Shown: positions 1 through 8,296, counted from the first letter of the stretch. The stretch is DNA of 64,000 bases from Catenulispora sp. MAP5-51 (GCF_041261205.1 NZ_JBGCCH010000046.1:1-64000), one strand, 5' to 3'. Translations and numbers: made by a program. The notes: generated from the letters alone by a model not told the origin.

Positions 1-73
1 TGGCCGTCCCGGCTACCGCTCCGGCGCGGAGCATCGTCCGCCTCGTGGGCTCCTGCTTGTTGCCGTGCTGCAT
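1..73 (-). CDS. Tat-exported protein, N-terminal fragment cut by window edge
   Basis: The reverse strand opens with an ATG at 73 preceded by GAAGAAGG at an 8-nt distance. The 24 visible residues contain a twin-arginine motif (TRRTMLRAG) followed by the start of a hydrophobic stretch, as in actinobacterial Tat signal peptides. The mature protein lies outside the window, so its function cannot be read. It is divergent from the MarR gene at 223, which suggests that MarR may control it. Confidence 0.6.
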   Translation of the reverse strand, partial: MQHGNKQEPTRRTMLRAGAVAGTA

Positions 74-135
74 CGGTGATGCCTTCTTCCGCTGGTTGAG
101 GAAACGATTCAGCCTGCACCCGACCGGTGTCTAAC

Positions 136-147
136 TTAAAGCTTTAA
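136..147. promoter_or_regulatory. Palindrome TTAAAGCTTTAA, possible MarR operator
   Basis: A perfect 12-bp palindrome lies in the 149-bp intergenic region between the Tat-signal gene and the MarR gene. AT-rich palindromes in such divergent promoters are typical MarR binding sites. Assignment to this regulator is inference. Confidence 0.4.
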
Positions 148-209
148 CTGACTCTAACCCTGCTTCACTTCACGCTGCAAGTCATTCCAGGGTCGGATCA
201 CTTCAACTG

Positions 210-227
210 TTAACCTGTACAGGTGAA
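210..227. promoter_or_regulatory. Imperfect palindrome overlapping the marR start codon
   Basis: ACCTGTACAGGT (213-224) is a perfect 12-bp palindrome and extends to TT.ACCTGTACAGGT.AA. It covers the GTG start of the MarR gene, a position suited to autorepression. No experiment supports it. Confidence 0.35.
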
Positions 228-744
228 CGCCCCGCCCGAGCCGCGCTGGCTCGACCCTGATGAGAGGCAGGCGTGGCTGGCCCTGGCCGGCGTCCTGAAC
301 CGGCTGTCGGCCGCGCTCGACGCCCAGCTGCGCCGAGACGCCGGGATCTCCCACTTCGAGTACCAGGTGCTGGCTCTGCTGTCGGAGGCGCCTGATCGCA
401 CCCGGCGGATGAGTACGCTGGCGGCGCAGGCCGAGGGCTCGCTTCCACGACTGTCCCAAGTGGTCGCGCGCATGGAGCAGCGCGGCTGGGTGCGCCGCAC
501 TCCCGATCCGGCGGATGGCCGTTACACGCTGGCGATCATGACCGACGACGGCTGGACGAAGGTCGTGGAGGCCGCGCCCGGCCATATCGAGGAGGTGCGC
601 CGGCTGGTGTTCGACCAACTGACGAAGCCGCAGACGCGCCAGCTGCGCGACATCGGCGGCCGCATCACGCGCGCCATCGACCGAGACGGCCACGTCCCCG
701 ATGATCGGCCGCCGACGGCCGCGGGGCCCGCACAGCCGCGCTGA
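223..744 (+). CDS. MarR family transcriptional regulator
   Basis: The 173-residue product has the MarR winged-helix layout. An N-terminal dimerisation helix (RWLDPDERQAWLALAGVL) is followed by the recognition region (MSTLAAQAEGSLPRLSQVVARMEQRGWVRR, described in pieces: LAAQAEGS, then VVARMEQRGWVRR) and a wing with the family hallmark DPADGR near residue 103. The length is a little above the usual 140-160 because of a disordered Pro/Ala-rich tail. The start is GTG at 223. It faces a Tat-exported gene, and two palindromes lie in the shared promoter region, so control of that gene and of itself is likely. The ligand is unknown. Confidence 0.85.
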   Translation: MNAPPEPRWLDPDERQAWLALAGVLNRLSAALDAQLRRDAGISHFEYQVLALLSEAPDRTRRMSTLAAQAEGSLPRLSQVVARMEQRGWVRRTPDPADGRYTLAIMTDDGWTKVVEAAPGHIEEVRRLVFDQLTKPQTRQLRDIGGRITRAIDRDGHVPDDRPPTAAGPAQPR

Positions 745-931
745 CCGCAGGCCGCCCAGGAGCGTCGGGTGACGGGTGTGCGGCGGATGTGATCGGGCTG
801 CCTGCGGGCCAGTGCGCGACGCTGCGGCATGCCTGCCGCGTAGCCTGGGTATGCGCGGGTCCGGTTGCCGCAACCGACCAGGAACCAGTTGGCAAGAGTC
901 AGCAGTTCCGCTGTAAGCCCGAAGGAGAGCA

Positions 932-1228
932 ATGTTCGCGCGCGTGATCACAGCCCAGGCTGGAGCCGACGGGTTCGACGGCGCCATCCGTGTTGCCGAG
1001 CAGCAGTTGCCCGGCGCCCGCCAGATGCCCGGTTTCAAAGGCTATTACCTGCTCACCGACGCTGAGACCGGCAAGCTCGTCATCATCTCGCTGTGGGAGA
1101 CCCGCGAGCAGATGGATGCGGTCACCGCCGGAGCAGGACCGTCGGGCATCCGTGAGCAGCACAATCCGGCGACGGCGGGACTCACGGCACAGCGCCTGGA
1201 AACCTATGAAGTCACGATGCAGGCCTGA
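932..1228 (+). CDS. Antibiotic biosynthesis monooxygenase-like (ABM) small protein
   Basis: The 98-residue product fits the dimeric alpha/beta-barrel (ABM) fold: an opening beta strand (MFARVITAQ), a helix, then PGFKGYYLLTDAETGKLVIISLW (strand-turn-strand), a helix rich in E/R/Q and a final strand ending ETYEVTMQA. Such proteins are small cofactor-less oxygenases or ligand-binding stress proteins; the substrate cannot be deduced. The start has a clear ribosome binding site (GAAGGAGAG). It stands alone, 187 bp after the MarR gene. Confidence 0.7.
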   Translation: MFARVITAQAGADGFDGAIRVAEQQLPGARQMPGFKGYYLLTDAETGKLVIISLWETREQMDAVTAGAGPSGIREQHNPATAGLTAQRLETYEVTMQA

Positions 1229-1328
1229 GCAGCAGGGTCTTCACCACGCGCTTTAGCCAAAGAGGTCTCCAAGCGGGTTCACCGTCCTCGTCGGAGCCCG
1301 GACGGTTCCGGTGGCTCACGCCGCGATG

Positions 1329-1437
1329 GCGTGAGCATCGCGGTGTCGAAGCAGTCTCCGATCGTGTCCATGGATCCGAGTAGGCCCGCGGTGCGCAGGC
1401 GCTGTCCGAAGGCCCAGCGGGTGTGTTGGCCGGACTC
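1329..1437 (-). pseudogene. IS3-type transposase (OrfB) fragment
   Basis: Reverse translation gives about 35 residues with GSMDTIGDCFDTAM, matching the SMGTIGDCYDNAM signature around the third catalytic region of IS3 OrfB integrases. No start, no other motifs and no ends are present. It is an internal relic just downstream of the TetR gene. Confidence 0.55.
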
Positions 1438-1448
1438 AAGAGCGGGGG

Positions 1449-2021
1449 TTACGTCCACCAGGACGGCGCGCAGGCCACCGCGGCGTCGACCAGATCCGCT
1501 TTCGTCACGGTGTCGTCGCCGAGCCAGGCGGCGATGGCTCCGGCGAAGCCGTGGGCCATGAAGGCAGCGACAACCCCCTGATTCACGCGAGGCACTCCCG
1601 GATCGGCCGACCGCGCCATGAACGCCATGGCGTAGTCGGCGAAGTGCCGGACCAGGGCCTCGTACACCCCGCGATCTGCCGGGTCTTGGAGGGCCTGGCG
1701 GTAGACGGTCCGGAACCGCTCGACGTGCTCGGCGACCTCCGCGGTGGTGAGCCTCAGCATCTCGGCGGCCGAGTGTGTGCCCTCGGCCCGCAGCTCCTGC
1801 TCCCGGCGATGGCCGCGGTCCAGGTCCGCGTGGAGGACCTGGATGAGCAGGTCCAGGGGGCTGTCGTAGCGGTTGTAGAACGTGGCCCGGGTCACCCCGG
1901 CCCGGTCGGCGAGGGCCGCTACGGAGATCCGCGAAACCGGCTGGTGCGCGGCGAGCTCGACGATCGCCTGCTCCAGGGCGTGGACCGTCCGGGTGATCCG
2001 GGGGTCGGTGCGATCTGTCAC
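1449..2021 (-). CDS. TetR/AcrR family transcriptional regulator
   Basis: The 190-residue protein has a typical N-terminal TetR helix-turn-helix (VSRISVAALADRAGVTRATF followed by YNRYDSPLDLL, residues about 28-60). A variable helical ligand-binding domain follows, ending SWWT. It is divergent from the SnoaL-like gene at 2114 with 92 bp between them, so it probably represses that gene and possibly ltrA behind it. The ligand is unknown. Confidence 0.9.
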   Translation of the reverse strand: MTDRTDPRITRTVHALEQAIVELAAHQPVSRISVAALADRAGVTRATFYNRYDSPLDLLIQVLHADLDRGHRREQELRAEGTHSAAEMLRLTTAEVAEHVERFRTVYRQALQDPADRGVYEALVRHFADYAMAFMARSADPGVPRVNQGVVAAFMAHGFAGAIAAWLGDDTVTKADLVDAAVACAPSWWT

Positions 2022-2113
2022 CGGATGCCTCCTGCGCGGTTGCGAAACGCCACGACTCCTGATGCTATACAGACGTCAAATAGGCCTGCGGATTCCGACG
2101 AGAGGGAACTGCC

Positions 2114-2581
2114 ATGACGGCCCACGCCACGATCTCACCTCAGGAGGCCGCCGACCGACTGGCCATCCGTGAGCTGTTCGACGCCTACGCGCACTGCGCG
2201 GACCGGCGCGATGCCAAGGGTCAGATGGCGTTGTTCACCGAGGACACCCGCTTCCTGGTGTTCATGGACGCCAGGTCCGGGGAGCCGACCCAGGAGCTGC
2301 ACGGCCGCGAGTCGCTGGCGCCGGTGTTCGACGCGCTCAACGCCTACACGGCGACCACCCACTTCAATGGTCAGAGCACGGTCGTGCTGGACGGCGAGCG
2401 GGCGACCGGGGAGAGCTACTGCATCGCCCACCACCTCACAGTCGCCGACGACGGATCGCGCACGCTGATGATCGCTTCCATCCGCTACCTTGACGCGTTC
2501 GTCAAGCGGGACGGCGACTGGCTGTTCGCCGAGCGCCGCCTGATGGTCGACTGGACCGAAACGCGGCCGTCCACACCCTGA
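2114..2581 (+). CDS. SnoaL-like / NTF2-fold protein
   Basis: The 155-residue protein matches the SnoaL_4/NTF2-like cone fold. The N-terminal helix (AADRLAIRELFDAYAHCADRR) is followed by LFTEDTRFLVFMDARSG and a series of beta strands ending RRLMVDWTETRPS. Members are small isomerases, hydratases or dehydratases, or non-catalytic ligand binders; no specific reaction can be assigned. An AGAGGGA ribosome binding site precedes the ATG. A TGC-TATACA extended -10-like sequence sits at 2063-2071. It is divergent from a TetR gene and 15 bp upstream of ltrA, so the two may be cotranscribed. Confidence 0.8.
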   Translation: MTAHATISPQEAADRLAIRELFDAYAHCADRRDAKGQMALFTEDTRFLVFMDARSGEPTQELHGRESLAPVFDALNAYTATTHFNGQSTVVLDGERATGESYCIAHHLTVADDGSRTLMIASIRYLDAFVKRDGDWLFAERRLMVDWTETRPSTP

Positions 2582-2596
2582 TCACCGAACCAGGCC

Positions 2597-3826
2597 ATGA
2601 CACCCCGAGAGCGCTGGGCCCTGCTACGCCGCCATCTCTGGCAGCCGCCCCGTCCCCACGGCGAGCAGCCCCGCGACCGCGTGGTCGGACCACTCGAACT
2701 CTTCTACGACCTCGCCGTGGTCGTGCTGGTCGCCCAGGCCGCCCACCACCTCGCCGGGCACCTGACCTGGGGCAGACTCGGCGAGTTCACCGCGGTGTTC
2801 ACACTCGTGTGGATCGCCTGGGTCAACGGCAGCCTCCACCACGAGCTCCACGGCCACGAGGACGCCCGCGCCCGCAGCACCTTCCTGCTCCAGATCCTGC
2901 TCCTGGTCACCATGGGCGCCATGATCCCGGACGCGAGCGGCGCGCGCGGCGCGGGCCTGGCCATCGCCTCGGCGGCGCTGTTCGCCGTGCTGGCGATGCT
3001 CTGGCTGCTGGCCGGCCGGGGCGACAGCCCCGAATACCGCCGGTCCAGCCTGCTGTTCGTGTCCGCCACGGCGGCGTGCGCCGTACTGCTGGCCGGGTCC
3101 GCCCTCCTGCCGCCCGGCGCCCGCGTGTGGTCCTGGGGCCTGATCGATGTCGCGTACCTGACCGCGTTCGGCGCCCTGGCCGTCACCGCGCTGCCCGAGG
3201 AGGCCTCCGCCCTGACCATCACCGACGCGCTCATCGAACGGTTCGGGCTCATCACGATCATCGTGCTCGGCGAAACGCTCACGAACGTGGCCGGCGGCCT
3301 GTCCAACCGCCCGATCAGCGCACTCACCCTCACCGTCGGCCTGGTCGCCGTCGTGGTCGGCTTCGGCGCCTGGTGGACCTACTTCGACTTCGCCGGACAC
3401 CGCGAGCCGAGATCGACTTCGCGGGCGAACCTGCAATGGCTGCTGGCCCACCTGCCCCTCACCGCCGCCATCGCCGCTATGGGCACCGCGATGGTCAGCC
3501 TGATCGCGCACGCACACGACAGTCGCACTCCGGCGGCGACAGCATGGGTCTTGTGCGCGGGCACCGCCGTCGCGCTCTGCGCGACCATGCTGGTCGCCGC
3601 AAGCCTGCAGGCCTGGCGGGACGACCGCGACTTCTACCGGACGCTTGCCAGGCTTTGCGCCGCCGTGGCACTCGCGTGCCTCGCCCTGGCTGCCGCGCGG
3701 CCGGCACCCGTACTGCTCGGTGTGGTCCTCGTACTGCTGCTCGGCGTCCCATGGGTATTCGCGGTGTGGCACCGGCTCGCCACGGACGTCAGCTCGTCGG
3801 CCCCAACACGGCATCCACCGCCGTGA
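2597..3826 (+). CDS. Low temperature requirement protein A (LtrA) family membrane protein
   Basis: The 409-residue polytopic membrane protein carries the LtrA signature near the N-terminus (GPLELFYDLAVVVLVAQAAHHL, read as VGPLELFYDL then VVVLVAQAA). About ten hydrophobic segments follow, with the conserved ERFGLITIIVLGET region near residue 215. The family is named from a Listeria low-temperature growth gene, but its biochemical role is unresolved. It follows the SnoaL-like gene by 15 bp. Confidence 0.85.
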   Translation: MTPRERWALLRRHLWQPPRPHGEQPRDRVVGPLELFYDLAVVVLVAQAAHHLAGHLTWGRLGEFTAVFTLVWIAWVNGSLHHELHGHEDARARSTFLLQILLLVTMGAMIPDASGARGAGLAIASAALFAVLAMLWLLAGRGDSPEYRRSSLLFVSATAACAVLLAGSALLPPGARVWSWGLIDVAYLTAFGALAVTALPEEASALTITDALIERFGLITIIVLGETLTNVAGGLSNRPISALTLTVGLVAVVVGFGAWWTYFDFAGHREPRSTSRANLQWLLAHLPLTAAIAAMGTAMVSLIAHAHDSRTPAATAWVLCAGTAVALCATMLVAASLQAWRDDRDFYRTLARLCAAVALACLALAAARPAPVLLGVVLVLLLGVPWVFAVWHRLATDVSSSAPTRHPPP

Positions 3827-3974
3827 TGACCACCTCGCCGAGCGCCATATTGATGAGCTCGGGAGTTACCGTGGTTTGTCCCAGGGGGCGTCGTGCGCGG
3901 TTCGGTGCTGCCGCGCTCAGCGCACCAGGGGGAAGGAAGACCGTGTCGACGATCTCTTCGAGGGCTGCCGCCAC
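3789..3974 (-). pseudogene. Short ORF, possible C-terminal remnant of an unknown gene
   Basis: A 61-residue reading frame (from an alternative start) ends TAVDAVLGPTS and overlaps the ltrA 3' end on the opposite strand. Its composition looks protein-like (AAALEEIVDTVFLPPGAL), but it has no ribosome binding site and no recognised domain. It may be the tail of a decayed gene or chance. Confidence 0.2.
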
Positions 3975-4031
3975 CGAGTTTTCGGCGATGCCCGGACGTG
4001 GCCGCTTCCAGGATCTGCCTCTCGCCTTCTC

Positions 4032-4604
4032 TCAGTCCAGGAAGAGGGCCGCGAGGCGGGGAAGGTGGTGCCGCATCGCGTCGTCGTCCTCCGGATCCCA
4101 GTTGTCGCCGCTCGGCAGTTCGGGACGCGTCATACCTTTGACTACGGCCTCCAACGCCGCATTGAACGTGTCGGTCTCGCCCCGGACCTTTCGATACGCG
4201 TCCTTGATCAGGTAAGCCAGCGACTCGAAACCGATCCAGCCACCCTCGTCGCGGCTCATCTTGACGACCACCGGCAGATCGGCCAGCGAGTCGGGATCGG
4301 CCACGGCACGGCTGAACGTCTCCTGTCCGAGCAGCATCAGCCCGTCACGGAAGTCCATGAAGCCGTCGTTCGAGAAGCTGCCCTCGATCAGGAAGGCGGC
4401 CCACCGCAGCGGATACCGCTCCGCGGAGTCCGTCAACTCGACGTGTTTCACCCAGAAGTCGATGACGTCGGCCGGCTCCAGCATGGCGAGCGTGTCGACC
4501 AGCGCGGCGGGCAACGGGTCGTCAGGTGGGTCCCGGTCGTCGGCCCGATCGCCGACCGAGGCGCGAGCCTGCTCGATGCTGCTCCACCATGTTTCGATGT
4601 CCAT
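4032..4604 (-). CDS. DUF4240 domain-containing protein
   Basis: The 190-residue soluble acidic protein begins MDIETWWSSIEQAR, the characteristic opening of actinobacterial DUF4240 proteins. It continues with DVIDFWVKHVELTDSAERYP and a phenylalanine-rich GFMDFRDGLMLLGQETF segment typical of the family. Some members occur near toxin or regulatory loci, but the molecular function is not known. It appears monocistronic. Confidence 0.65.
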   Translation of the reverse strand: MDIETWWSSIEQARASVGDRADDRDPPDDPLPAALVDTLAMLEPADVIDFWVKHVELTDSAERYPLRWAAFLIEGSFSNDGFMDFRDGLMLLGQETFSRAVADPDSLADLPVVVKMSRDEGGWIGFESLAYLIKDAYRKVRGETDTFNAALEAVVKGMTRPELPSGDNWDPEDDDAMRHHLPRLAALFLD

Positions 4605-4763
4605 GACCTGGGAGCGTAGAAGCCGACTCTGACGGAATCCCTACCTTCCACGGATTACGGCCACTTGACGCGCTGGTGTTAAGGCCGTGACTTTGTGGCG
4701 CTTCTGACTGGTGTGTGGGAGCACTCAACCAGGCCGCACCACTGCGTGCGGTCCCAAGACCCA

Positions 4764-4925
4764 TCACAGATCGGCGTGTCGTCCAACACCGTCGGCACCC
4801 ACCTGCGGCAGGTGTTCGTCAAACTCGGAGTCCAATCCCGAGTGCAGCTCACCAACGCACTGCGCCAGGAAGGGCCCGACGACCGCCCGGCGTCGGCGGC
4901 ACCGACGCCTCACACAAACACGTGA
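4764..4925 (+). pseudogene. LuxR-type helix-turn-helix remnant
   Basis: The frame reads SQIGVSSNTVGTHLRQVFVK followed by LGVQSRVQL, the second and third helices of a LuxR/GerE DNA-binding domain, then a disordered tail and stop. The first helix, any sensory domain and a plausible start are missing, so this is the 3' end of a lost regulator. Confidence 0.7.
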
Positions 4926-5039
4926 CTCCACGCCGCGGGCCGAAATGTCACAGTTGAGACACCGGCAACGTGCGCTTCGCCTGGACCCATTCGGGCCACG
5001 GGTTGATGTGCCCGGCGCACCACAGACGGGAGCACGGCA

Positions 5040-5627
5040 ATGGACAACGATGTCGTTCTCGGCGACGACGGCAAGCCCCGCTGCGCCTGGGCCGGGGCGG
5101 CCGGCAGCGAGCTCGCCGACTACCACGATGAGGTCTGGGGCACTCCGACCGAGGACCCGACGGCCCTGTTCGAAGCGCTCACTCTGGGCGTCTTCGAAGT
5201 GGGGATGAGCTGGAGGATCATTTTCGGCAAGCGCGAAGGCCTCCGTAAGGCCTTCAAAGGCTTCGACCCGACGCACGTGGCGGCCATAACCGACCGCGAC
5301 GTCGACCGGCTGGTCCAGGACACGCCGATCATCCGCAGCCGTGGCAAGATCCGGGCGACGATCGACAACGCCCGCGTCGCAGTCTCGGCCTCGCCGACCC
5401 TCCCCGAACTCACACGTATGTACGTCGTCCGCCGCAACAGGCCTCCCCGGTCGGAAGCAGAAGTGCCGACTGTCACTCCGCAGGCGGAAGCCTTCGCCAA
5501 GGACCTCAAGAAGCAGGGTTACCGGTTCGTCGGACCGACCAGCATCTACGCCTTCATGCAAAACGTCGGCATGGTCAACGACCACGTCCGCGGCTGCTTC
5601 CGGGCCGCCGGCCATCCACAGCGATAA
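5040..5627 (+). CDS. DNA-3-methyladenine glycosylase I (Tag family)
   Basis: The 195-residue protein aligns along Tag. The zinc ligands are kept: the Cys in RCAW, the His in DYHDEVWG, and the His and Cys in NDHVRGC. GMSW and the FDPTHVAAI and KIRATIDNAR segments are also conserved. Family enzymes excise 3-methyladenine from alkylated DNA. By alignment, the E. coli Tag residue Glu38 (LEGQQAGLSW) is replaced by Gly (LGVFEVGMSW). This residue contacts the base, so substrate preference or activity may be altered. The usual LWSF segment is also replaced (YVVRRNRPP). No operon partner is seen. Confidence 0.9.
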   Translation: MDNDVVLGDDGKPRCAWAGAAGSELADYHDEVWGTPTEDPTALFEALTLGVFEVGMSWRIIFGKREGLRKAFKGFDPTHVAAITDRDVDRLVQDTPIIRSRGKIRATIDNARVAVSASPTLPELTRMYVVRRNRPPRSEAEVPTVTPQAEAFAKDLKKQGYRFVGPTSIYAFMQNVGMVNDHVRGCFRAAGHPQR

Positions 5628-5688
5628 AGCGGGGCCGACAACCCCCCGGAGTTCCGCGTCCGGGCCGGGGCGCGTGTGGGCCGACCGC

Positions 5689-6183
5689 CTAGTGCCCGGA
5701 GTAGGAGGGGTAGTTCTGGGAGTTGGCGGACTCGAAGAAGTCGCGACGTTTGTCCGGGTCGGTGGCGATGATGGCCCCCAGGGCGACCTTCGCGTCGTCG
5801 GACTGCATGACCTCGGTCCAGTTCATGTTCTCGATTTCGAACGCGCCCTGCAGGTTCGTGTCCGAACCCAGATACAGAGCCCGCTTGGCATTGCCTACCG
5901 ACATCGGTGGCAGGCAGGCGATCTCCTGGGCCAGCTCCAGCGCGCGAGCCGGGGCATCGTCGACGACCTCGTGGACGAGCCCGAGCTGCAGCGCGACCTC
6001 CGGGGTGACGATGCGGGGATCGGGGTCCCGCCCGCGGAGGACGTCGACGAGCACGCGACCGTTGTCGCTGTCGAACTCGAACAGCCCCTGGATCTCTACC
6101 GGGGAACCGGACACGACTGACCACCAGCTAATTCGCGGCGTAGCTCCCTGACAGGCCTGGGCAGGTGGCGTTCGCTCTGCCAC
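5689..6183 (-). pseudogene. Enoyl-CoA hydratase/isomerase family, C-terminal part only
   Basis: The frame contains the crotonase C-terminal half: EVALQLGLVHEVVDDAPARA, the helix LELAQEIACLPPMSVGNAKR, and a C-terminal trimerisation region ending DPDKRRDFFES. The N-terminal half with the CoA-binding and oxyanion-hole glycines is missing, and the first 60 residues do not look like crotonase. It follows the TetR gene at 6217 on the same strand. It is best read as a truncated gene, although it could still be translated from a GTG at 6183. Confidence 0.7.
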
Positions 6184-6216
6184 GCGTGAACTTCGTATCG
6201 CGGTCCAGGTGCCGGG

Positions 6217-6771
6217 TCATCGAGCGGAGAGGACGTGCGCCCACGGCTCGTCGATGTCGGCCAGGCCCAGGACCATGGCTACGTTGTCGAGCATTCCGTC
6301 GCCGAACCAGCGCCGGACGGCATCGTCGTCGCGCAGCAGCTGCTGGACGGTGTCGACTTGCTTGGCGTAGCACCGGCGCACGGCCTGCGCAACCAGCGGT
6401 TCGCCGACTGCGCAGTTCGCATGCATGAGGAACCTCAGGATGTTCTGGTCCGCGACGAGGGCACCGTAGGCGCGGCGGGCCGCGTCCAACGCCGCCTCGG
6501 AGTCCAGCCCGGGACCGCCCGTCGCCGGCAGGTGCGAGACGAGGGTTTCCGTCATCACGACAGACACGTGGTCGACCGTCGCCGCGAACAGTGCTTCCTT
6601 GTTCGGGAACAGACGGTAGAGATACGGCTGGGAGATGCCGGCCCAGTCGGCCACCTCGTGCGTGGTCGTGCCGTAGAAGCCCTTTTGCGCGAAGCACTCG
6701 ACCGCGGCGGCCACGATGGCCCGGCGTCGTTCGTCGCTCTTCGTGCTGGTGCCGGCGGCGGGCATGGTCAT
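6217..6771 (-). CDS. TetR/AcrR family transcriptional regulator
   Basis: The 184-residue protein has a clear TetR domain at residues about 13-60: RRRAIVAAAVECFAQKGFYG, TTTHEVADWAGISQPYLYRL and FPNKEALF. The C-terminal helical domain resembles the TetR_C subset found with efflux or lipid-metabolism genes. It follows the SnoaL-like gene at 6792-7283 by 20 bp and is probably cotranscribed. A palindrome at 7291-7308 upstream of the pair is the candidate operator. Confidence 0.9.
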   Translation of the reverse strand: MTMPAAGTSTKSDERRRAIVAAAVECFAQKGFYGTTTHEVADWAGISQPYLYRLFPNKEALFAATVDHVSVVMTETLVSHLPATGGPGLDSEAALDAARRAYGALVADQNILRFLMHANCAVGEPLVAQAVRRCYAKQVDTVQQLLRDDDAVRRWFGDGMLDNVAMVLGLADIDEPWAHVLSAR

Positions 6772-6791
6772 CAGTTAAACACGGCTCTTCC

Positions 6792-7283
6792 TCAGCCTCC
6801 AAAAGCCACGCTGCGGTCGGGGGCTGAGGGGACGTGGCCGGGTGTCAGCGCCTCGATCGCCACGAGCGGGTTCCAGTAGTCCAGGTAGTGGGTGATGAGC
6901 GCGTCGTCGTCGATCCGGACGACGGAGATGCACGTCTGCTCGTATGGCTTACCGGTGGGCAGTGCGGTGCCGGTCGAGCGGAATTCGGCGATCGCGAGGC
7001 TCGGATCGACGGTCTCGTGGAACACCAGGTCGACGAATTCCACATCGAAGGTCTCGGGAAAGTGGGTCATGTGCTCGAACAGCGCATCCCGCCCGACTAT
7101 CCGTTGGGGCACGCCGACCGGCGCGTACGGGAACTCCAGCACCGCATCCGGGGCGAACAGCTTCACCCACTCCTCGGTGCGTCCCGCGGCGGTGAGGCGC
7201 AGGTGCTCGGCTACGGCGTGCTGGGCGGCGGACCGGCGGGTGTCGGTGTTGGTGTCGGCGTCTTCCTTGACGGTCATATCCAC
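6792..7283 (-). CDS. SnoaL-like / NTF2-fold protein
   Basis: The 163-residue NTF2-fold protein has the N-terminal helix HAVAEHLRLTAAGRTEEWVK, then LFAPDAVLEFPYAP, VDPSLAIAEF and a final LITHYLDYWNPL. This pattern is close to PhzA/PhzB- and SnoaL-type proteins. Its substrate is unknown. It is first in a probable operon with the TetR gene, and its promoter contains an 18-bp imperfect palindrome. Confidence 0.8.
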   Translation of the reverse strand: MDMTVKEDADTNTDTRRSAAQHAVAEHLRLTAAGRTEEWVKLFAPDAVLEFPYAPVGVPQRIVGRDALFEHMTHFPETFDVEFVDLVFHETVDPSLAIAEFRSTGTALPTGKPYEQTCISVVRIDDDALITHYLDYWNPLVAIEALTPGHVPSAPDRSVAFGG

Positions 7284-7290
7284 TCCTACG

Positions 7291-7308
7291 TTAGTGGTCG
7301 ACCTATAA
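7291..7308. promoter_or_regulatory. Imperfect 18-bp palindrome, candidate TetR operator
   Basis: TTAGTGGTCGACCTATAA has seven of nine complementary pairs around GGTCGACC. It lies 8 bp upstream of the start of the SnoaL-like/TetR operon, a suitable autorepression site. Confidence 0.4.
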
Positions 7309-7352
7309 CTTACCCCACAACGGCCGTCACGAGAAGGCGAGGCTCGGCTCGT

Positions 7353-7607
7353 TCAGGAGAGTGGCAGGTAGGCGCTGCCGGCCATCAACCGGCGCGCGGT
7401 GCGGCTGAATCCGAGGACGTCGAACACCGCCGAGCCGCCTTCGAGGCGCGCCTGGACCTTCGCCGGAGTGACGCCCGAGGGGTGGCCGATCAGCAGTTCG
7501 CCCGGCCGCCGCACGGCGGCGATGCCCGCGACCACGGAGCCGGGCACGCGGGAGGCGGCAGCAAGGCAGATCGAGCCGAGAGATCCGCGACCCCACCTCC
7601 TCAAGCC
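7353..7607 (-). pseudogene. PrpF-family isomerase, C-terminal fragment
   Basis: The frame GELLIGHPSGVTPAKVQARL followed by GFSRTARRLMAGSAYLP matches the C-terminal end of PrpF proteins (aconitate isomerase / 4-oxalomesaconate tautomerase type), which carry GHPSG and SRTARRLM. About 80% of the gene is absent. Its upstream side is fused out of frame to an amidohydrolase fragment. Confidence 0.7.
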
Positions 7608-7998
7608 GGCGGGTGTCGGTGAGCAGCTGCAGGTGCCAGCCGAGCTCGACGCAGATCTCCTCGTAGCGGTCGATGTGGTCGAAGCCGAAACCGCCGCCGG
7701 AGAGCGTGTTCAAGCGCAGACCCACGACGCCGGCGTCGGCGAGCCGGCCGAGTTCGACGTCTGTCACATCCGGGGTGACCACCGCGACGCCGCGCAGTCG
7801 GTCACGCTGCGCGCGCAGCACGTCGAGCATCACTGCGTTGTCCGCGCCATGCACGCTGACCTGGATGAGCACCCCGTAGGCCATACCGGTGGCATCGAGC
7901 ATGCGCAGGTAGTCCGCAGCCGACGCGGCCGGCGGGGTATAGCTGCGCTGCGCGACGAAATCGGTGCCGATCACATGGGAATGCGTGTCGACCGAACC
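7605..7998 (-). pseudogene. Amidohydrolase (PDC-hydrolase-like), N-terminal half
   Basis: The frame starts VDTHSHVIG, the metal-binding HxH of the amidohydrolase-2 superfamily, followed by SAADYLRMLDATGMAYGVLI, GVAVVTPDVTDVELGRLADA and GVVGLRLN. This order is typical of 2-pyrone-4,6-dicarboxylate lactonase relatives. It lacks both a start codon region and the C-terminal half. It is joined at both ends to fragments of other catabolic genes (aldolase upstream, PrpF downstream). Confidence 0.65.
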
Positions 7999-7999
7999 A

Positions 8000-8141
8000 C
8001 GACGCGCGCCTGCCACTCCTCGGGGCTGACGACGCCCTTGACGCTCGGGAAGCCGGTCGCGTAGTTCGACGTCTGCACGGCGTCGTCGCCCTTGTAGTTG
8101 GCCAGCTTGCGCGCGGCGTCGATGTCGATCGTGTTCGTCAT
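8000..8141 (-). pseudogene. N-terminal fragment, possibly class II aldolase/adducin family
   Basis: An ATG at 8141 has an AGAGGA ribosome binding site. About 46 residues follow and end GVVSPEEWQARV, which resembles the N-terminal SPEEWQARVDLAACYRL region of class II aldolases. The frame then runs into the amidohydrolase fragment. The assignment rests on one short motif. Confidence 0.4.
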
Positions 8142-8296
8142 GACGAGTTTTCCTCTCCATCCGTTGGGGGCGCGATTGACGTCCTGCTCTCGACTGTCGT
8201 CCGCAGGTCTCATCAGCTACAACCGAACTTGCAGAATGTGAAACTTGCAGGAGCACGGATTCATGGCCTGACAGCTGGACTCCTGTCCGATACTCG

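Noticed and set aside
2624..3814. A 396-codon minus-strand frame opposite ltrA
   Set aside because: Low-complexity Gly/Glu/Gln/Arg composition typical of a complementary frame; the plus strand encodes clear LtrA membrane segments.
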